A DNA stretch of 64,000 nucleotides from Paenibacillus castaneae. Lineage in GTDB: Bacteria > Bacillota > Bacilli > Paenibacillales > Paenibacillaceae. The stretch spans positions 3,578,094 to 3,642,093 of the forward strand of contig NZ_KZ614144.1 of the NCBI RefSeq assembly GCF_002884445.1, read 5' to 3'. The notes beneath the pieces were generated by a model. That model did no database searches. It was not told the DNA's origin and saw nothing but the letters and a program-made list of their open reading frames with translations. Positions 54,730 to 64,000 of this stretch are shown here, in pieces (position 1 is the stretch's first letter; each line of letters opens with the position of its first letter). A program made the translations under genes and the position numbers.

Positions 54730-55827
54730 CTAATCGATGGAAACGGAATCCTGATGCATGATAGTCGTCAACGATTTCGGCCGGCCATATTCCTGCTCAG
54801 CCTGTGTTTCACTCTTAATGTCAATCTTCCAGCCCGTCAGCTTGGCAGCTAGCCTAGCATTCTGGCCTTTGATACCGATAGCAAGGGAAAGCTGATAATC
54901 TGGAACGATTACTCTAGCCATCTTCTCTTGCTCAAAAACGATTACCTCCAGCACCTTTGACGGGCTAAGCGCATTCGCAACATACTCATCCACGCTCTCA
55001 GACCAACGAACGATATCTATTTTTTCGCCTTTAAGCTCGTTTACGATCGTCTGAACGCGCAGCCCCTTTTGACCGACGCATGAACCAACCGGATCCACTT
55101 CGGCATTGCGGGAATGAACGGCGATTTTTGAACGGAAGCCAGCTTCGCGCGCTACCGAACGAATTTCGACTACACCATCATATATTTCAGGAACTTCAAG
55201 CTCAAACAATCGTTTTAAGAGGCCTGGATGCGTACGGGATAAAATAATTTGAGGACCTTTTGTCGTATTCTCCACTTTCGTAATATACGACTTCACGCGA
55301 TCGCCATGCTTAAACTTATCAGTAGGCATCAGTTCAGTCAAAGGCATTACCGCTTCAACCTTGCCCAGATCGATAAATAAGTTGCGAACGTCCTGACGCT
55401 GAACGATACCGTTCACGATATCCTCTTCTTTGTCGATAAAAGCGTTGTAAATAAGACCGCGCTCTGCCTCGCGGATACGCTGAGTAACAACCTGCTTCGC
55501 TGTTTGAGCAGCGATGCGTCCGAAATCACGAGGCGTTACTTCAATCTCAGCTACATCATCAAGTTGATAATGCGCATTAATTTCACGAGAAGCTTCGACC
55601 GTAATTTCTAAGCGCGGGTCAAGCACCTCATCTACAACCGTTTTCCGGGCATATACTTTAATGACTCCAGTGTGGCGGTTGATATCGACTCGTACGTTCT
55701 GAGCTGTATTAAAATTCCGTTTGTAGCTTGAGATAAGCGCAGCTTCAATCGCTTCAAGGAGCACATCCTTAGTGATCCCCTTATCTCTTTCTATTTCCTG
55801 CAGCGCTTCAATAAAATCCATGCTCAT
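54730..55827 (-). CDS. nusA: Transcription factor NusA
   Basis: This 365-residue termination and antitermination factor has an N-terminal RNA-polymerase-binding domain (1-125), S1 (about 135-200) and two KH domains (KIAVHSRNAEVDPVGSCVG and YQLSLAIGIKGQNARLAAKL). It lacks the C-terminal acidic repeats of E. coli NusA, as is usual for Firmicutes. It follows rimP by 34 bp. A hairpin in the operon leader suggests autoregulation. Confidence 0.98.
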   Translation of the reverse strand: MSMDFIEALQEIERDKGITKDVLLEAIEAALISSYKRNFNTAQNVRVDINRHTGVIKVYARKTVVDEVLDPRLEITVEASREINAHYQLDDVAEIEVTPRDFGRIAAQTAKQVVTQRIREAERGLIYNAFIDKEEDIVNGIVQRQDVRNLFIDLGKVEAVMPLTELMPTDKFKHGDRVKSYITKVENTTKGPQIILSRTHPGLLKRLFELEVPEIYDGVVEIRSVAREAGFRSKIAVHSRNAEVDPVGSCVGQKGLRVQTIVNELKGEKIDIVRWSESVDEYVANALSPSKVLEVIVFEQEKMARVIVPDYQLSLAIGIKGQNARLAAKLTGWKIDIKSETQAEQEYGRPKSLTTIMHQDSVSID

Positions 55828-55861
55828 TGGACTGGAGTTCCCCCTTTCAATATAAAAAAAA

Positions 55862-56323
55862 TTAGAATACGATAGCGAGCCTTGCGCTTGCTACCTTCTC
55901 ATAAGGAATTTCATATTCCTTCTTTGTTGTACGCACAACGGCAGTTTCCCCGTCAAATGAAAGTAGCAGCCCCTCGAATTCTTTAGCGCCGCTAATCGGT
56001 TCATATGTCGTTATGTAAACGTGCTTACCGATAGCTTTTTGAACATCCTCTTGCTTTTTGAGCGGCCTCTCGGCTCCTGGAGAAGAAACCTCTAGAAAAT
56101 AAACATCCGTTACCGGATCATTCTTATCCAGCTGCTCGCTCATATATTCGCTAATACGGCCGCAATCGTCTATATCGATTCCGCCCTCTTTATCAACGAA
56201 TATGCGAAGGAAATAATTATTCCCTTCCTTGACGTACTCAATATCAACCAGTTCAAATCCATTAGTGCTGAGAAATGGCTGAACCATTTCCTGGGCGGCG
56301 GCTTTGATTTTGGATGTACTCAA
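55862..56323 (-). CDS. rimP: Ribosome maturation factor RimP
   Basis: This 153-residue factor for 30S assembly has ELVDIEYVKEGNNYFLRIFV in the N-terminal domain, DDCGRISEYMSEQLD and EVSSPGAERPLKK. The start is TTG at 56323, 10 nt after AGGAGG. It is the first gene of the rimP-nusA-rnpM-ylxQ-infB operon and is preceded by a promoter and a terminator-like hairpin. Confidence 0.97.
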   Translation of the reverse strand: MSTSKIKAAAQEMVQPFLSTNGFELVDIEYVKEGNNYFLRIFVDKEGGIDIDDCGRISEYMSEQLDKNDPVTDVYFLEVSSPGAERPLKKQEDVQKAIGKHVYITTYEPISGAKEFEGLLLSFDGETAVVRTTKKEYEIPYEKVASARLAIVF

Positions 56324-56369
56324 ATTCAGTTGACCTCCTGTTTATACGCGCTATGCCATTTTGCCAATT

Positions 56370-56401
56370 ACAAAACGTAAAGAGTGGGTTTCCCCACTCT
56401 T
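56370..56401 (-). terminator. Terminator-like hairpin in the rimP-nusA leader
   Basis: CCCACTCTT (56393-56401) pairs perfectly with AAGAGTGGG (56380-56388) around a 4-nt loop. On the minus strand TTTACGTTTT follows. It lies downstream of the operon promoter and upstream of the rimP start, so it would act as an attenuator. Confidence 0.7.
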
Positions 56402-56438
56402 CTGCATCAAAGTCTTTATTATCATCATTGCCAGAAAA

Positions 56439-56467
56439 ATTATAACATAACCGCCCTAGAGTGACAA
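56439..56467 (-). promoter_or_regulatory. Sigma-A promoter of the rimP-nusA-infB operon
   Basis: On the minus strand TTGTCA (56462-56467) and a perfect TATAAT (56439-56444) are 17 nt apart. Confidence 0.8.
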
Positions 56468-56492
56468 GGAATCTTTTCTAGTAGACACTGTT

Positions 56493-59400
56493 CTAAAACA
56501 GTGAAAGCTGGTTAGATTCAGGCAATCCGCGGAAGCAGCCCATGGTGGAAAGCACCTCAACTACAGTCTTGGTCGCCTTCGATTTCATCTGGAAATCTTC
56601 AATCGAAAGGTACTCGCCATCATTCCGAGATGCGGCAATATTGCGTGCCGCATTATCCCCAATACCGGCAATTGCCGCGAAAGGCGGAATAAGTGAATCA
56701 CCGTCTACTAAAAATTTCGTCGCATCTGAACGGTATAGATCGATCGGCTTAAAGGAGAAGCCGCGCGCTGTCATTTCAAGTGACATTTCCAATTGCGAAA
56801 CCATATTTTTTTCTTTCGGCAGTGCATTAAAGCCTTTTGCTTCTATTTCAATCAGCTTCTTAAGAATAGCATCATAACCCTGGCAAAGCAGCTCCAGATC
56901 GAAATCATCCGCTCTTACCGTAAAGTAAGTCGCGTAGTATTCAATTGGATAATAAAGCTTGAAAAATGCGGTTCGAACTGCCGAGATGACGTATGCTGCA
57001 GCATGTGCTTTCGGGAACATATATTCAATGCGCAAGCAAGAATCAATATACCACTGCGGCACCTTGCAGCGTTTCATCTCTTCAATCCACTCAGGCGTCA
57101 AACCTTTGCCTTTACGGACGCTTTCCGTAATTTTGAACGCTAAACTAGCATCCATATTAGCTTTGTAGATCAAGAAGAGCATAATGTCATCCCGACAGCC
57201 AATTACGGTCTTAATGTTGCAGGTTCCGTTCTTTATAAGCTCCTGTGCGTTTCCAAGCCATACACCCGTACCATGCGACAATCCAGAAATTTGCAGCAAA
57301 TCCGCGAAGGACGAAGGCTGTGTTTCCTGAAGCATTTGACGGACGAATTTGGTTCCCATCTCCGGTACCCCATATGTGGCAACCGAAGATCGAATTTTCT
57401 CACCAGGGATGTTCAGCGCATTCGTGGAGTTGAACATACTCATTACCTTAGGATCATTCATTGGAATGCTTATAGGATCAACACCCGTTAAATCCTGCAG
57501 CATCCGCATCATCGTAGGATCATCATGGCCGAGTATATCCAGCTTGAGCAGATTTTCATCAAAAGCATGATAGTCGAAATGAGTTGTTTTCCATTCCGCA
57601 TTCACATCATCCGCTGGGAATTGCACAGGCGTAATATCTTCAACCTCAATATAGTCAGGAACAACGACAATACCGCCGGGATGCTGGCCCGTACTGCGCT
57701 TTACTCCCGTACAGCCGTTTGCCAGTCTGGAAAGCTCGGCACCTCGCCACTTTTTGTTATGTTCCTCTTCATATTTCTTCGTATAGCCATATGCTGTTTT
57801 CTCAGCTACTGTACCGATGGTACCCGCTCGAAAAACGCTTTTCTCACCGAAAAGCTCCTTCGTGTAGTTGTGCGCTATAGGCTGATAGTCTCCAGAGAAG
57901 TTAAGGTCTATATCTGGAACCTTGTCTCCCTTAAACCCTAGGAAGGTTTCGAACGGAATATCTTGGCCTTCGCCCTTCATTGGTTGATCGCATTTCGGAC
58001 ATAATTTGTTAGGCAAATCGAAGCCGCTTGGAATGCTTCCGTCCAAGAACCATTCGCTATGTCGGCAATCCGTGTTTTTACACAAATAATGTGCCGGCAG
58101 CGGATTAACCTCAGAGATGCCGAGGAAGGTCGCAACAACAGATGATCCTACCGATCCCCTGGATCCAACGAGATAACCGTCCGCATTTGATTTTTTCACA
58201 AGCTTCTCCGATATTAAATAGTTCGCCGAGAACTTAAATTTAATGATCGGAACAAGCTCTTTCTCCAGCCGATCAATAACGACCTGAGGAAGCTCTTCCC
58301 CGTACATAGACTTCGCGGTTTCATAGCAGGTATTGCGAATTTCATCATCGGCACCTTCAATATCCGGTGCGAAGAGGCCGGTTGGGAACATATCATAAGG
58401 CTCGAAGCGATCAGCCAGCTCTACCGTATTCGTAATTACAACCTCACGAGCTCTCGCTTCTCCCAAGAAAGCGAACTCTTCCAGCATCTCTTCCGTTGTC
58501 CGGAAATGGGCATCTGGTTTTCGTATGCTCTTCAACGGGCTAAAGCCCGTTATGCCATGAATCGTTATATCCCGGTAAATCTTATCACGCGGGTTCAAGT
58601 AATGAACGTTGCCGGTAGCGATAACGGGCTTCCCAAGTTCATCGCCGATTTGACAAATGCGGCGGTGGGCTTGTTCGATCTCAGCTCGGCTGCCGACTAA
58701 CCCCTTCTCTACCAAATGCATATAGAAATCGATCGGTTGAATTTCAAGAACGTCGTAGAAACGAGCAACTTCCAGTGCTTCTTCATAGGATTTGTTAAGC
58801 ACTGTTTCAAAAAACTCGCCTTTTTCGCACCCTGATATGATTAACAATCCTTCTCGAAGCTCAACCAGCTTGGTTCTTGGCATCGTTGGAACACGTTTGA
58901 AATAATCGGTATGTGATAAGGAAATGAGCTTAAATAAATTCTTCTTACCCACTGCGTTTAACGCATAAACACTACTGTGGAAAGGACGTGAATTGGATAA
59001 ATCCATACCTACATAATCATTTAATTGATGTAAATCTGTAATGTTTCGTTCTGCAGCATCTGCAATAAGTCCATACAGCACGCCGCCCAGCGCCAGGGAA
59101 TCGTCTACTGCTCGGTGATGGTTCTCCAAGCTGATTTTGTACTTATCTGCTAATGTATTCAAACGGTGGTTTTTGAGCGTCGGAAATATAAACCTAGCCA
59201 ATTCGAGCGTGTCCAGCACTGGGTTTTTGACCTCGGGCATACCGAAAGCTTTGCAGCTGGCTTGAATAAAACCGATATCAAAGCGAGCATTATGCGCAAC
59301 CAGCACATCGTTACCAATAAAATCAATAAATTCACGCAGCTTAGGCTCAAGCTCCGGCTGCCCCTTGACCATATCATCATTGATATTGGTCAACTGCTGG

Positions 59401-60800
59401 ATATGGTAAGGTATTTTCTCGTGCGGATCAATGAGCGTAGAGAACCGATCGATCTCTTTGCCATCGCGCATCTTCACGCCAGCCAGCTCAATGATTTTGT
59501 TGTTTATAACCGACAAGCCCGTCGTCTCAATATCAAATACGATATAAGTCGCAGAAGCAAGCGGCTCCGGTCTTGACTGAAGAACCATCGGCACCGCATC
59601 GTTGACGACATTCGCCTCAACGCCGAAGAGCACTTTTATGCCATGCTTTTTGGCTGATTTATTCGCATCAGGATAGCATTGCACATTACTGTGATCAGTT
59701 ACTGCAATTGCTTTGTGGCCCCATTTCGCTGCTGTTTTAATATAAACATCAACAGGCGTAACGGCATCCATCGCGCTCATTGTCGTGTGAAGATGAAACT
59801 CAACGCGCTTCTCTTCTGCTTTATCCATACGGTCCGGCGGCGACTTCACTTCATGCAGATCATTAGGCATCATAACGAGCTCAGGCTCTTGCATAAAGCG
59901 GTCATATTCGACGCGGCCACGCGCTTTAACCCACTTGCCATTCGCAAGCTGGCTTAAAATTTTCACGTCATCCTTTGTCTTGGCGAACATCTTCATAGCC
60001 ATAGAATCAGAGAAATCAGTAACGTTGAATGTAAATAAAGTGCTTCCGTTGCGAAGCTCCTTAACGTCAAGACCAAAAACAGCGCCTTGCACCGTGATTT
60101 TCTTCTCTTCTTCCAAAATATTCATGAGTGGTGTTGGTTCTTCTCTGATATCATAGCCAACTGCTAGTCTAATCTCGCCCTCGTCAACTAGATCAGACTC
60201 TGATTGTGAGCTGGCCATCAGCTCCTGAACGAATTCACGCTCTTCCTGTACGATTCGAAGTGCGTATTCATCCAAAATTTCTTGCCTGGACTCGCTAATA
60301 ATCATTTTCACCTTGCAAGTACGTTGAAAATAAGTGCTGTAGAATCGAATGATTTCATCATCAAGCCGTTTCTTGCGTGCTAACTCAAGTCCTGTATTAT
60401 CGAGCAGGGACAATGTCAACATATCGCCTTCTACTTCAATGGTAGCTTTCTGAAGCCAGCCATTAACGGATGGCACCTCACGCTGCACCCATTCCATAAA
60501 TAAACCCCAATATTGCGTGACAATGGATTCCGTCTCCACAACAGGGTCATAAATAATAATAAAGGATGTCGCAGCAATATGTTCAAATTTCACACGAACA
60601 GCTTGGCATAATCCGTTATAGGCTTGTAAAGGAACCATGGACGTTTTGCGGATGCAAAACGTCCATTGTGAATTGCTTTTGCTTACGATTACTTGCTCGA
60701 TGTAACCATCTTGGAAATATTGATGTATAAGTTCTTGCGGCAGCTCCGCTTGCTGCAGCAGCAGCTCAAAGCGCTGCCGCTTATCGGCGGTTTGGCTCAT
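56493..60800 (-). CDS. polC: DNA polymerase III PolC (Gram-positive alpha subunit)
   Basis: This 1435-residue replicative polymerase is of the low-GC Gram-positive type. An OB domain (about 240-320) precedes a PHP domain (VEFHLHTTMSAMDAVTPVDV), interrupted by the intrinsic 3'-5' exonuclease (VFDIETTGLSVINNKIIE, around residue 420). A zinc-type Cys cluster (CKNTDCRHSEWF and LCPKCDQPMKGEG) and the polymerase core (FLGFKGDKVPDIDLNFSGDY) follow. A hairpin CACTGTT/AACAGTG overlaps the stop codon. It lies between proS and rimP, as in B. subtilis. Confidence 0.99.
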   Translation of the reverse strand: MSQTADKRQRFELLLQQAELPQELIHQYFQDGYIEQVIVSKSNSQWTFCIRKTSMVPLQAYNGLCQAVRVKFEHIAATSFIIIYDPVVETESIVTQYWGLFMEWVQREVPSVNGWLQKATIEVEGDMLTLSLLDNTGLELARKKRLDDEIIRFYSTYFQRTCKVKMIISESRQEILDEYALRIVQEEREFVQELMASSQSESDLVDEGEIRLAVGYDIREEPTPLMNILEEEKKITVQGAVFGLDVKELRNGSTLFTFNVTDFSDSMAMKMFAKTKDDVKILSQLANGKWVKARGRVEYDRFMQEPELVMMPNDLHEVKSPPDRMDKAEEKRVEFHLHTTMSAMDAVTPVDVYIKTAAKWGHKAIAVTDHSNVQCYPDANKSAKKHGIKVLFGVEANVVNDAVPMVLQSRPEPLASATYIVFDIETTGLSVINNKIIELAGVKMRDGKEIDRFSTLIDPHEKIPYHIQQLTNINDDMVKGQPELEPKLREFIDFIGNDVLVAHNARFDIGFIQASCKAFGMPEVKNPVLDTLELARFIFPTLKNHRLNTLADKYKISLENHHRAVDDSLALGGVLYGLIADAAERNITDLHQLNDYVGMDLSNSRPFHSSVYALNAVGKKNLFKLISLSHTDYFKRVPTMPRTKLVELREGLLIISGCEKGEFFETVLNKSYEEALEVARFYDVLEIQPIDFYMHLVEKGLVGSRAEIEQAHRRICQIGDELGKPVIATGNVHYLNPRDKIYRDITIHGITGFSPLKSIRKPDAHFRTTEEMLEEFAFLGEARAREVVITNTVELADRFEPYDMFPTGLFAPDIEGADDEIRNTCYETAKSMYGEELPQVVIDRLEKELVPIIKFKFSANYLISEKLVKKSNADGYLVGSRGSVGSSVVATFLGISEVNPLPAHYLCKNTDCRHSEWFLDGSIPSGFDLPNKLCPKCDQPMKGEGQDIPFETFLGFKGDKVPDIDLNFSGDYQPIAHNYTKELFGEKSVFRAGTIGTVAEKTAYGYTKKYEEEHNKKWRGAELSRLANGCTGVKRSTGQHPGGIVVVPDYIEVEDITPVQFPADDVNAEWKTTHFDYHAFDENLLKLDILGHDDPTMMRMLQDLTGVDPISIPMNDPKVMSMFNSTNALNIPGEKIRSSVATYGVPEMGTKFVRQMLQETQPSSFADLLQISGLSHGTGVWLGNAQELIKNGTCNIKTVIGCRDDIMLFLIYKANMDASLAFKITESVRKGKGLTPEWIEEMKRCKVPQWYIDSCLRIEYMFPKAHAAAYVISAVRTAFFKLYYPIEYYATYFTVRADDFDLELLCQGYDAILKKLIEIEAKGFNALPKEKNMVSQLEMSLEMTARGFSFKPIDLYRSDATKFLVDGDSLIPPFAAIAGIGDNAARNIAASRNDGEYLSIEDFQMKSKATKTVVEVLSTMGCFRGLPESNQLSLF

Positions 60801-60843
60801 ATAACTCCACTCCTTAAGATCCGAACCGAACTAGCTATAGTTC

Positions 60844-62292
60844 TTAATAAGCACGTGCGAAAACGACAGTATGCTTAGCAGAATCGCCGCATACAAGACA
60901 TGTTGATTTATGAACAGTTGGTTCAAAAGGTATATTGCGGCTAGTTGCTCCTGTTTCTTCTTTCACTTGCTTCTCGCAAGCAGCAGAGCCGCACCATCCA
61001 GCTTCAACAAAGCCGCGCTGCTCCTCCAGGAAGCTCTTCATCTCATCAAGCGTATCGACTGAACGCGAATTATCTGCCCGGAATTGCTTAGCTTTCTCGA
61101 ACATCGCATCATGCGTTTCGGCTAACAGCTTTTCGATTTCAACGAGAAGGTTGTCTTGGGAAACGATCCGTTTCTCGCCTGTAATACGAGAAACGAGAAC
61201 AACCACGCCATTCTCCATGTCGCGAGGACCGAGCTCAAGTCGAATCGGAACTCCGCGCATTTCATATTCATTAAATTTCCAGCCCGGACTAACGTCTGCA
61301 CGATCGTCCACACGAACACGAATGCCTGCTTTCTTGAGCTCAGCATAAAGCTCGTCCACTCGTCCGACAACTTGGTCACGAAGCTTAGCAGGTCCGATAG
61401 GAATCATAATAACCTGAGTCGGTGCAACTTTTGGAGGCAATGCCAGACCTCGGTCATCGCCATGCACCATAATCAATGCCCCAATAAGACGGGTGCTTAC
61501 GCCCCACGACGTAGTGTGAGCAAATTGCAACGTATTCTCGCGATCGAGATATTTAATATCGAACGCAACCGCAAACTTCGTACCAAGATAATGCGAGGTG
61601 CCTGCTTGAACAGCCTTACCATCCTTCATCATCGCTTCAATGGAATAGGTTTCAACGGCGCCTGCAAATCTCTCTGAAGGTGTTTTCTCACCTTTGATAA
61701 CAGGAATAGCTAGAAACTCTTCTACGAATTGTGTGTACACATCAAGCATTTGCATCGTTTCTTGACGTGCTTCTTCCTCTGTTTCGTGAGCGGTATGTCC
61801 TTCCTGCCACAAGAATTCACTTGTGCGCAGGAAAGGCATCGTCCGCTTCTCCCAGCGTACAACGTTAGCCCATTGATTAATCAACAGAGGCAAATCGCGG
61901 TAAGATTGAATCCACTTGGAGTACATATGACCGAACATCGTTTCTGATGTTGGACGGATAGCAAGGCGCTCTTCCAGCTTCTCGCCAGCCGCCTCAGTAA
62001 CCCAAGGAAGCTCGGGATTAAATCCTTCGACATGCTCCTTTTCTTTTTGAAAGAAGCTCTCGGGGATAAACAGAGGGAAATAAGCATTCCGATGCCCTGT
62101 TTCCTTGAAACGACGATCCAAATCACGTTGAATATTTTCCCAAAGCTCATAGCCCTCTGGACGGAATACAATACAGCCCCGAACAGGCGAGTAATCCATG
62201 AGCTCTGCTTTTTTTATAACATCAATATACCATCTGGAGAAATCCTCGCTTTGCGGCGTGATTTCAGATACGAATTGCTTTTCCTTCGACAT
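60844..62292 (-). CDS. proS: Prolyl-tRNA synthetase, archaeal/eukaryotic type
   Basis: This 482-residue class II synthetase charges tRNA-Pro. It has motif 2 around NVVRWEKRTMPFLRTSEFLW, but lacks the large insertion of the bacterial ProRS (usually about 570 residues). It ends in a C-terminal zinc domain with Cys434, Cys439, Cys465 and Cys468 and the terminal Tyr (FARAY). These mark the archaeal/eukaryotic ProS type. It sits 9 bp after rseP, where B. subtilis has a bacterial-type ProRS. Confidence 0.96.
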   Translation of the reverse strand: MSKEKQFVSEITPQSEDFSRWYIDVIKKAELMDYSPVRGCIVFRPEGYELWENIQRDLDRRFKETGHRNAYFPLFIPESFFQKEKEHVEGFNPELPWVTEAAGEKLEERLAIRPTSETMFGHMYSKWIQSYRDLPLLINQWANVVRWEKRTMPFLRTSEFLWQEGHTAHETEEEARQETMQMLDVYTQFVEEFLAIPVIKGEKTPSERFAGAVETYSIEAMMKDGKAVQAGTSHYLGTKFAVAFDIKYLDRENTLQFAHTTSWGVSTRLIGALIMVHGDDRGLALPPKVAPTQVIMIPIGPAKLRDQVVGRVDELYAELKKAGIRVRVDDRADVSPGWKFNEYEMRGVPIRLELGPRDMENGVVVLVSRITGEKRIVSQDNLLVEIEKLLAETHDAMFEKAKQFRADNSRSVDTLDEMKSFLEEQRGFVEAGWCGSAACEKQVKEETGATSRNIPFEPTVHKSTCLVCGDSAKHTVVFARAY

Positions 62293-62301
62293 TGCAGCTA
62301 A

Positions 62302-63576
62302 TTACTCCCCTCTTACCAATCGTAAAATATCATTATAGGTTACAACAAGCATAAGCAGCATAATGAGCGCGAAGCCCACGAAATGCACCATGCTCTCGCG
62401 ATTTGGATCAATGGGACGACGACGTATTGCTTCAATTCCAATAAAGATAAGACGACTTCCGTCAAGTGCTGGAATTGGCAGCAAATTAAATATCCCTAAA
62501 TACAAGCTTAGTAAAGCGGTCCATGAAGTTAACTGTGCGATGCCCTGCTGAGCAATTTGACTGGTCACTTCCGCAGTCCGAACAGGCCCGCCCAAGTCAT
62601 CCAGCTTGAACTCGCCGAATATCAGTTTTTTGAATCCTTCAAAAATACTGATCGTCATATTTTTCATCAGCTTAGCCGATCCCGTAAATGTTTCCGTGAA
62701 GGTTGCAGAACGCGTTGGCAGCGCGGCCGTAATACCTACTTTGCCAACTCCCTCATCATTAGGCTTAGGCGTAATATTGATCTGCAGCGCCTTGCCGTCT
62801 CTAATGATATCCATCTTCACTGGTACGTTCGGCGATTTCCCGATAATCTCAATCATCTTGTCAAAATCTGCACCAATCTTGACGCCGTTGACTGAATCGA
62901 TAACATCGCCTTTTCTAAGATCAGCTTTAGCAGCAGGCATACCTTCCGAGATCTCATTTACCAATAATTTATCTGGCGATTCAACCGGAATACCTGCCAT
63001 CTGGATATAAGCGCCAAACAATATAAAGGCAAGCACGAAGTTCATCAACGGGCCTGCAAAAATAGCAAGCGCACGCTGCCCCACTGTCTTGCTTCCAAAT
63101 TGTCTGTCAAGCGGCGCAATTTGTGTTTCTTTGCCTTTGGCTATCATTAGAGCGGCAGGGTGAACCGAATAAGTCTCATGCTCGCCCTCTACATCCAAGG
63201 TGACGGAAAGCTTTCTTTCTAAATCGATTTTGACGACTTCTCCGCGAATAACACCGCTGCGTTCATCCAGCCGATCCAAGTATAAACGCGTAATTAAATT
63301 GTCCTTCACTCGGACGGCAATGGTTTGACCTGGTTGAACATCAACAATTTCCGGGTCCTCGCCCGCCATTCGAACAAATCCACCAGCAGGTATAAGCCTA
63401 AGCGTATATCTGGTTTCTCCTTTTTTCAAGGAAAAAAGCTTCGGACCAAAACCAATTGCAAACTCTCGAACCAATATTCCCGCGCGTTTCGCAAAAAAGT
63501 AATGACCCCATTCATGAATCGTTACGATCACGAAAAATACGAGTATTGTCAGAAAAACGACCTGAATCATGTGCAT
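62302..63576 (-). CDS. rseP: Site-2 intramembrane zinc protease RseP/RasP
   Basis: This 424-residue membrane protease has HEWGH (21-25) in the first membrane segment, a PDZ domain (about 205-275, with MPAAKADLRKGDVIDSVNG) and the second zinc motif NLLPIPALDGSRL. It cleaves anti-sigma factors and signal peptides inside the membrane; RasP of B. subtilis processes RsiW and FtsL. An insertion of about 70 residues between the first membrane segment and the PDZ domain includes the stretch RVKDNLITRLYLDRLDE. It precedes proS as in Bacillus. Confidence 0.95.
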   Translation of the reverse strand: MHMIQVVFLTILVFFVIVTIHEWGHYFFAKRAGILVREFAIGFGPKLFSLKKGETRYTLRLIPAGGFVRMAGEDPEIVDVQPGQTIAVRVKDNLITRLYLDRLDERSGVIRGEVVKIDLERKLSVTLDVEGEHETYSVHPAALMIAKGKETQIAPLDRQFGSKTVGQRALAIFAGPLMNFVLAFILFGAYIQMAGIPVESPDKLLVNEISEGMPAAKADLRKGDVIDSVNGVKIGADFDKMIEIIGKSPNVPVKMDIIRDGKALQINITPKPNDEGVGKVGITAALPTRSATFTETFTGSAKLMKNMTISIFEGFKKLIFGEFKLDDLGGPVRTAEVTSQIAQQGIAQLTSWTALLSLYLGIFNLLPIPALDGSRLIFIGIEAIRRRPIDPNRESMVHFVGFALIMLLMLVVTYNDILRLVRGE

Positions 63577-63664
63577 TAAGCTGAAGCCTCCTGTTCGTTA
63601 CGGCCTGTACATAGATTATCATTATTCTCCCGTCCGATACAAGAGAACCGGAATTTGACCGATA

Positions 63665-64000
63665 TTATACGGATTCTGCCATCCGGCGCGCCCAGGTGTC
63701 TACTTCTGCAATCATTTGCAAGTCATTTATATTCGTAACCTCATGCTTGCTTATTACGGTTTCCAAAATTCGTTCAATATCAAGGAATGTAATTTCGCCA
63801 TTGAGAAAACGTGCGACTGCAACTTCGTTAGCGGCATTGAACGCGGCTGGTGCCGATTGTCCAAGGCGGCCGCACTCGAATGCCAGCCTTAAACAAGGAT
63901 ATCTTACAAAATCCATTTCTCGAAAATGCAGCTTCCCTATTTCGGCAAGATTAAGCCGATTGGTAGGAGTCGCATTGCGTTCAGGATAAGACAATGCATA
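63665..64000 (-). CDS. dxr: 1-deoxy-D-xylulose 5-phosphate reductoisomerase, C-terminal part (cut by window edge)
   Basis: This is the last 111 residues of Dxr, open to the right edge, beginning YALSYPERNATPTNRLNL. It makes 2-C-methylerythritol 4-phosphate in isoprenoid synthesis. ALSYPER and the C-terminal domain with LGQSAPAAFNAANEVAVARFLNG are family hallmarks. The NADPH domain and most of the active site lie outside. It precedes rseP as in B. subtilis. Confidence 0.93.
   Translation of the reverse strand, partial: YALSYPERNATPTNRLNLAEIGKLHFREMDFVRYPCLRLAFECGRLGQSAPAAFNAANEVAVARFLNGEITFLDIERILETVISKHEVTNINDLQMIAEVDTWARRMAESV

Noticed and set aside
62293..62301. T-box leader for proS
   Set aside because: Only 9 bp separate rseP and proS, leaving no room for a leader.

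Overview
The window comes from a spore-forming Firmicute, most likely Paenibacillus or a close relative. The gene order from dxr and rseP down to miaB and ricA follows the Bacillus subtilis block dxr-rseP-proS-polC-rimP-nusA-rnpM-ylxQ-infB-rbfA-nrnA-truB-ribF-rpsO-pnp-ylxY-mlpA-dpaAB-asd-dapG-dapA-rnj-tepA-ylzJ-spoIIIE-ymfFHIJKM-pgsA-cinA-recA-rny-ymdB-spoVS-korAB-miaB-ricA. Sporulation genes (dpaAB, sleB, spoVS, spoIIIE, ylxY) and a prolyl-tRNA synthetase of the short archaeal/eukaryotic type also fit Paenibacillaceae. The assignment is from recognised proteins and synteny, not from a database search.

Layout. 1-4.4 kb: the N-terminal part of a sensor histidine kinase cut by the left edge, a DUF4184 membrane protein, signal peptidase I, and a divergent MFS-HAD pair. 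4.35-7.7 kb: an ECF biotin uptake locus, in which an ATPase gene and a fused ATPase-EcfT gene diverge from bioY across a BirA-like operator. 7.7-8.33 kb: non-coding DNA holding a 7-bp periodic array of about 36 units. 8.3-10.1 kb: an ECF sigma factor and its membrane anti-sigma factor with an autoregulatory-type promoter. 10.2-64 kb: the conserved block, entirely on the minus strand. It covers tRNA modification (miaB), 2-oxoacid oxidation (korAB), RNA decay (RNase Y, RNase J, PNPase, NrnA), recombination (recA, recX, cinA), phospholipid synthesis (pgsA), the EF-P 5-aminopentanol maturation genes (ymfF, ymfH, ymfI), chromosome translocation (ftsK/spoIIIE), diaminopimelate and dipicolinate synthesis, and the nusA-infB translation operon, followed by polC, proS, rseP and a dxr fragment.

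The genes form several coherent units. Asd, DapG and DapA supply dihydrodipicolinate, which DpaAB oxidises to the spore-core chelator dipicolinate. SleB later hydrolyses the spore cortex. RimP, RbfA, IF2, TruB and S15 serve ribosome and tRNA maturation, and NusA probably controls its own operon through a leader hairpin. RNase Y, RNase J and PNPase form much of the mRNA decay machinery, with RicA as an RNase Y specificity factor.

Most of the window is ordinary conserved sequence. The items that best repay a second look are the heptad array at 8 kb, the asymmetric fused ECF ATPase locus, a 47-codon unannotated ORF translationally coupled to pgsA, the long hairpin-rich RNase J leader, the ACT plus P-loop architecture of YmfK, the His-rich extension of RicA, and the orphan sigma-G sleB. 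No phage, IS element, CRISPR array, rRNA or tRNA gene was seen.
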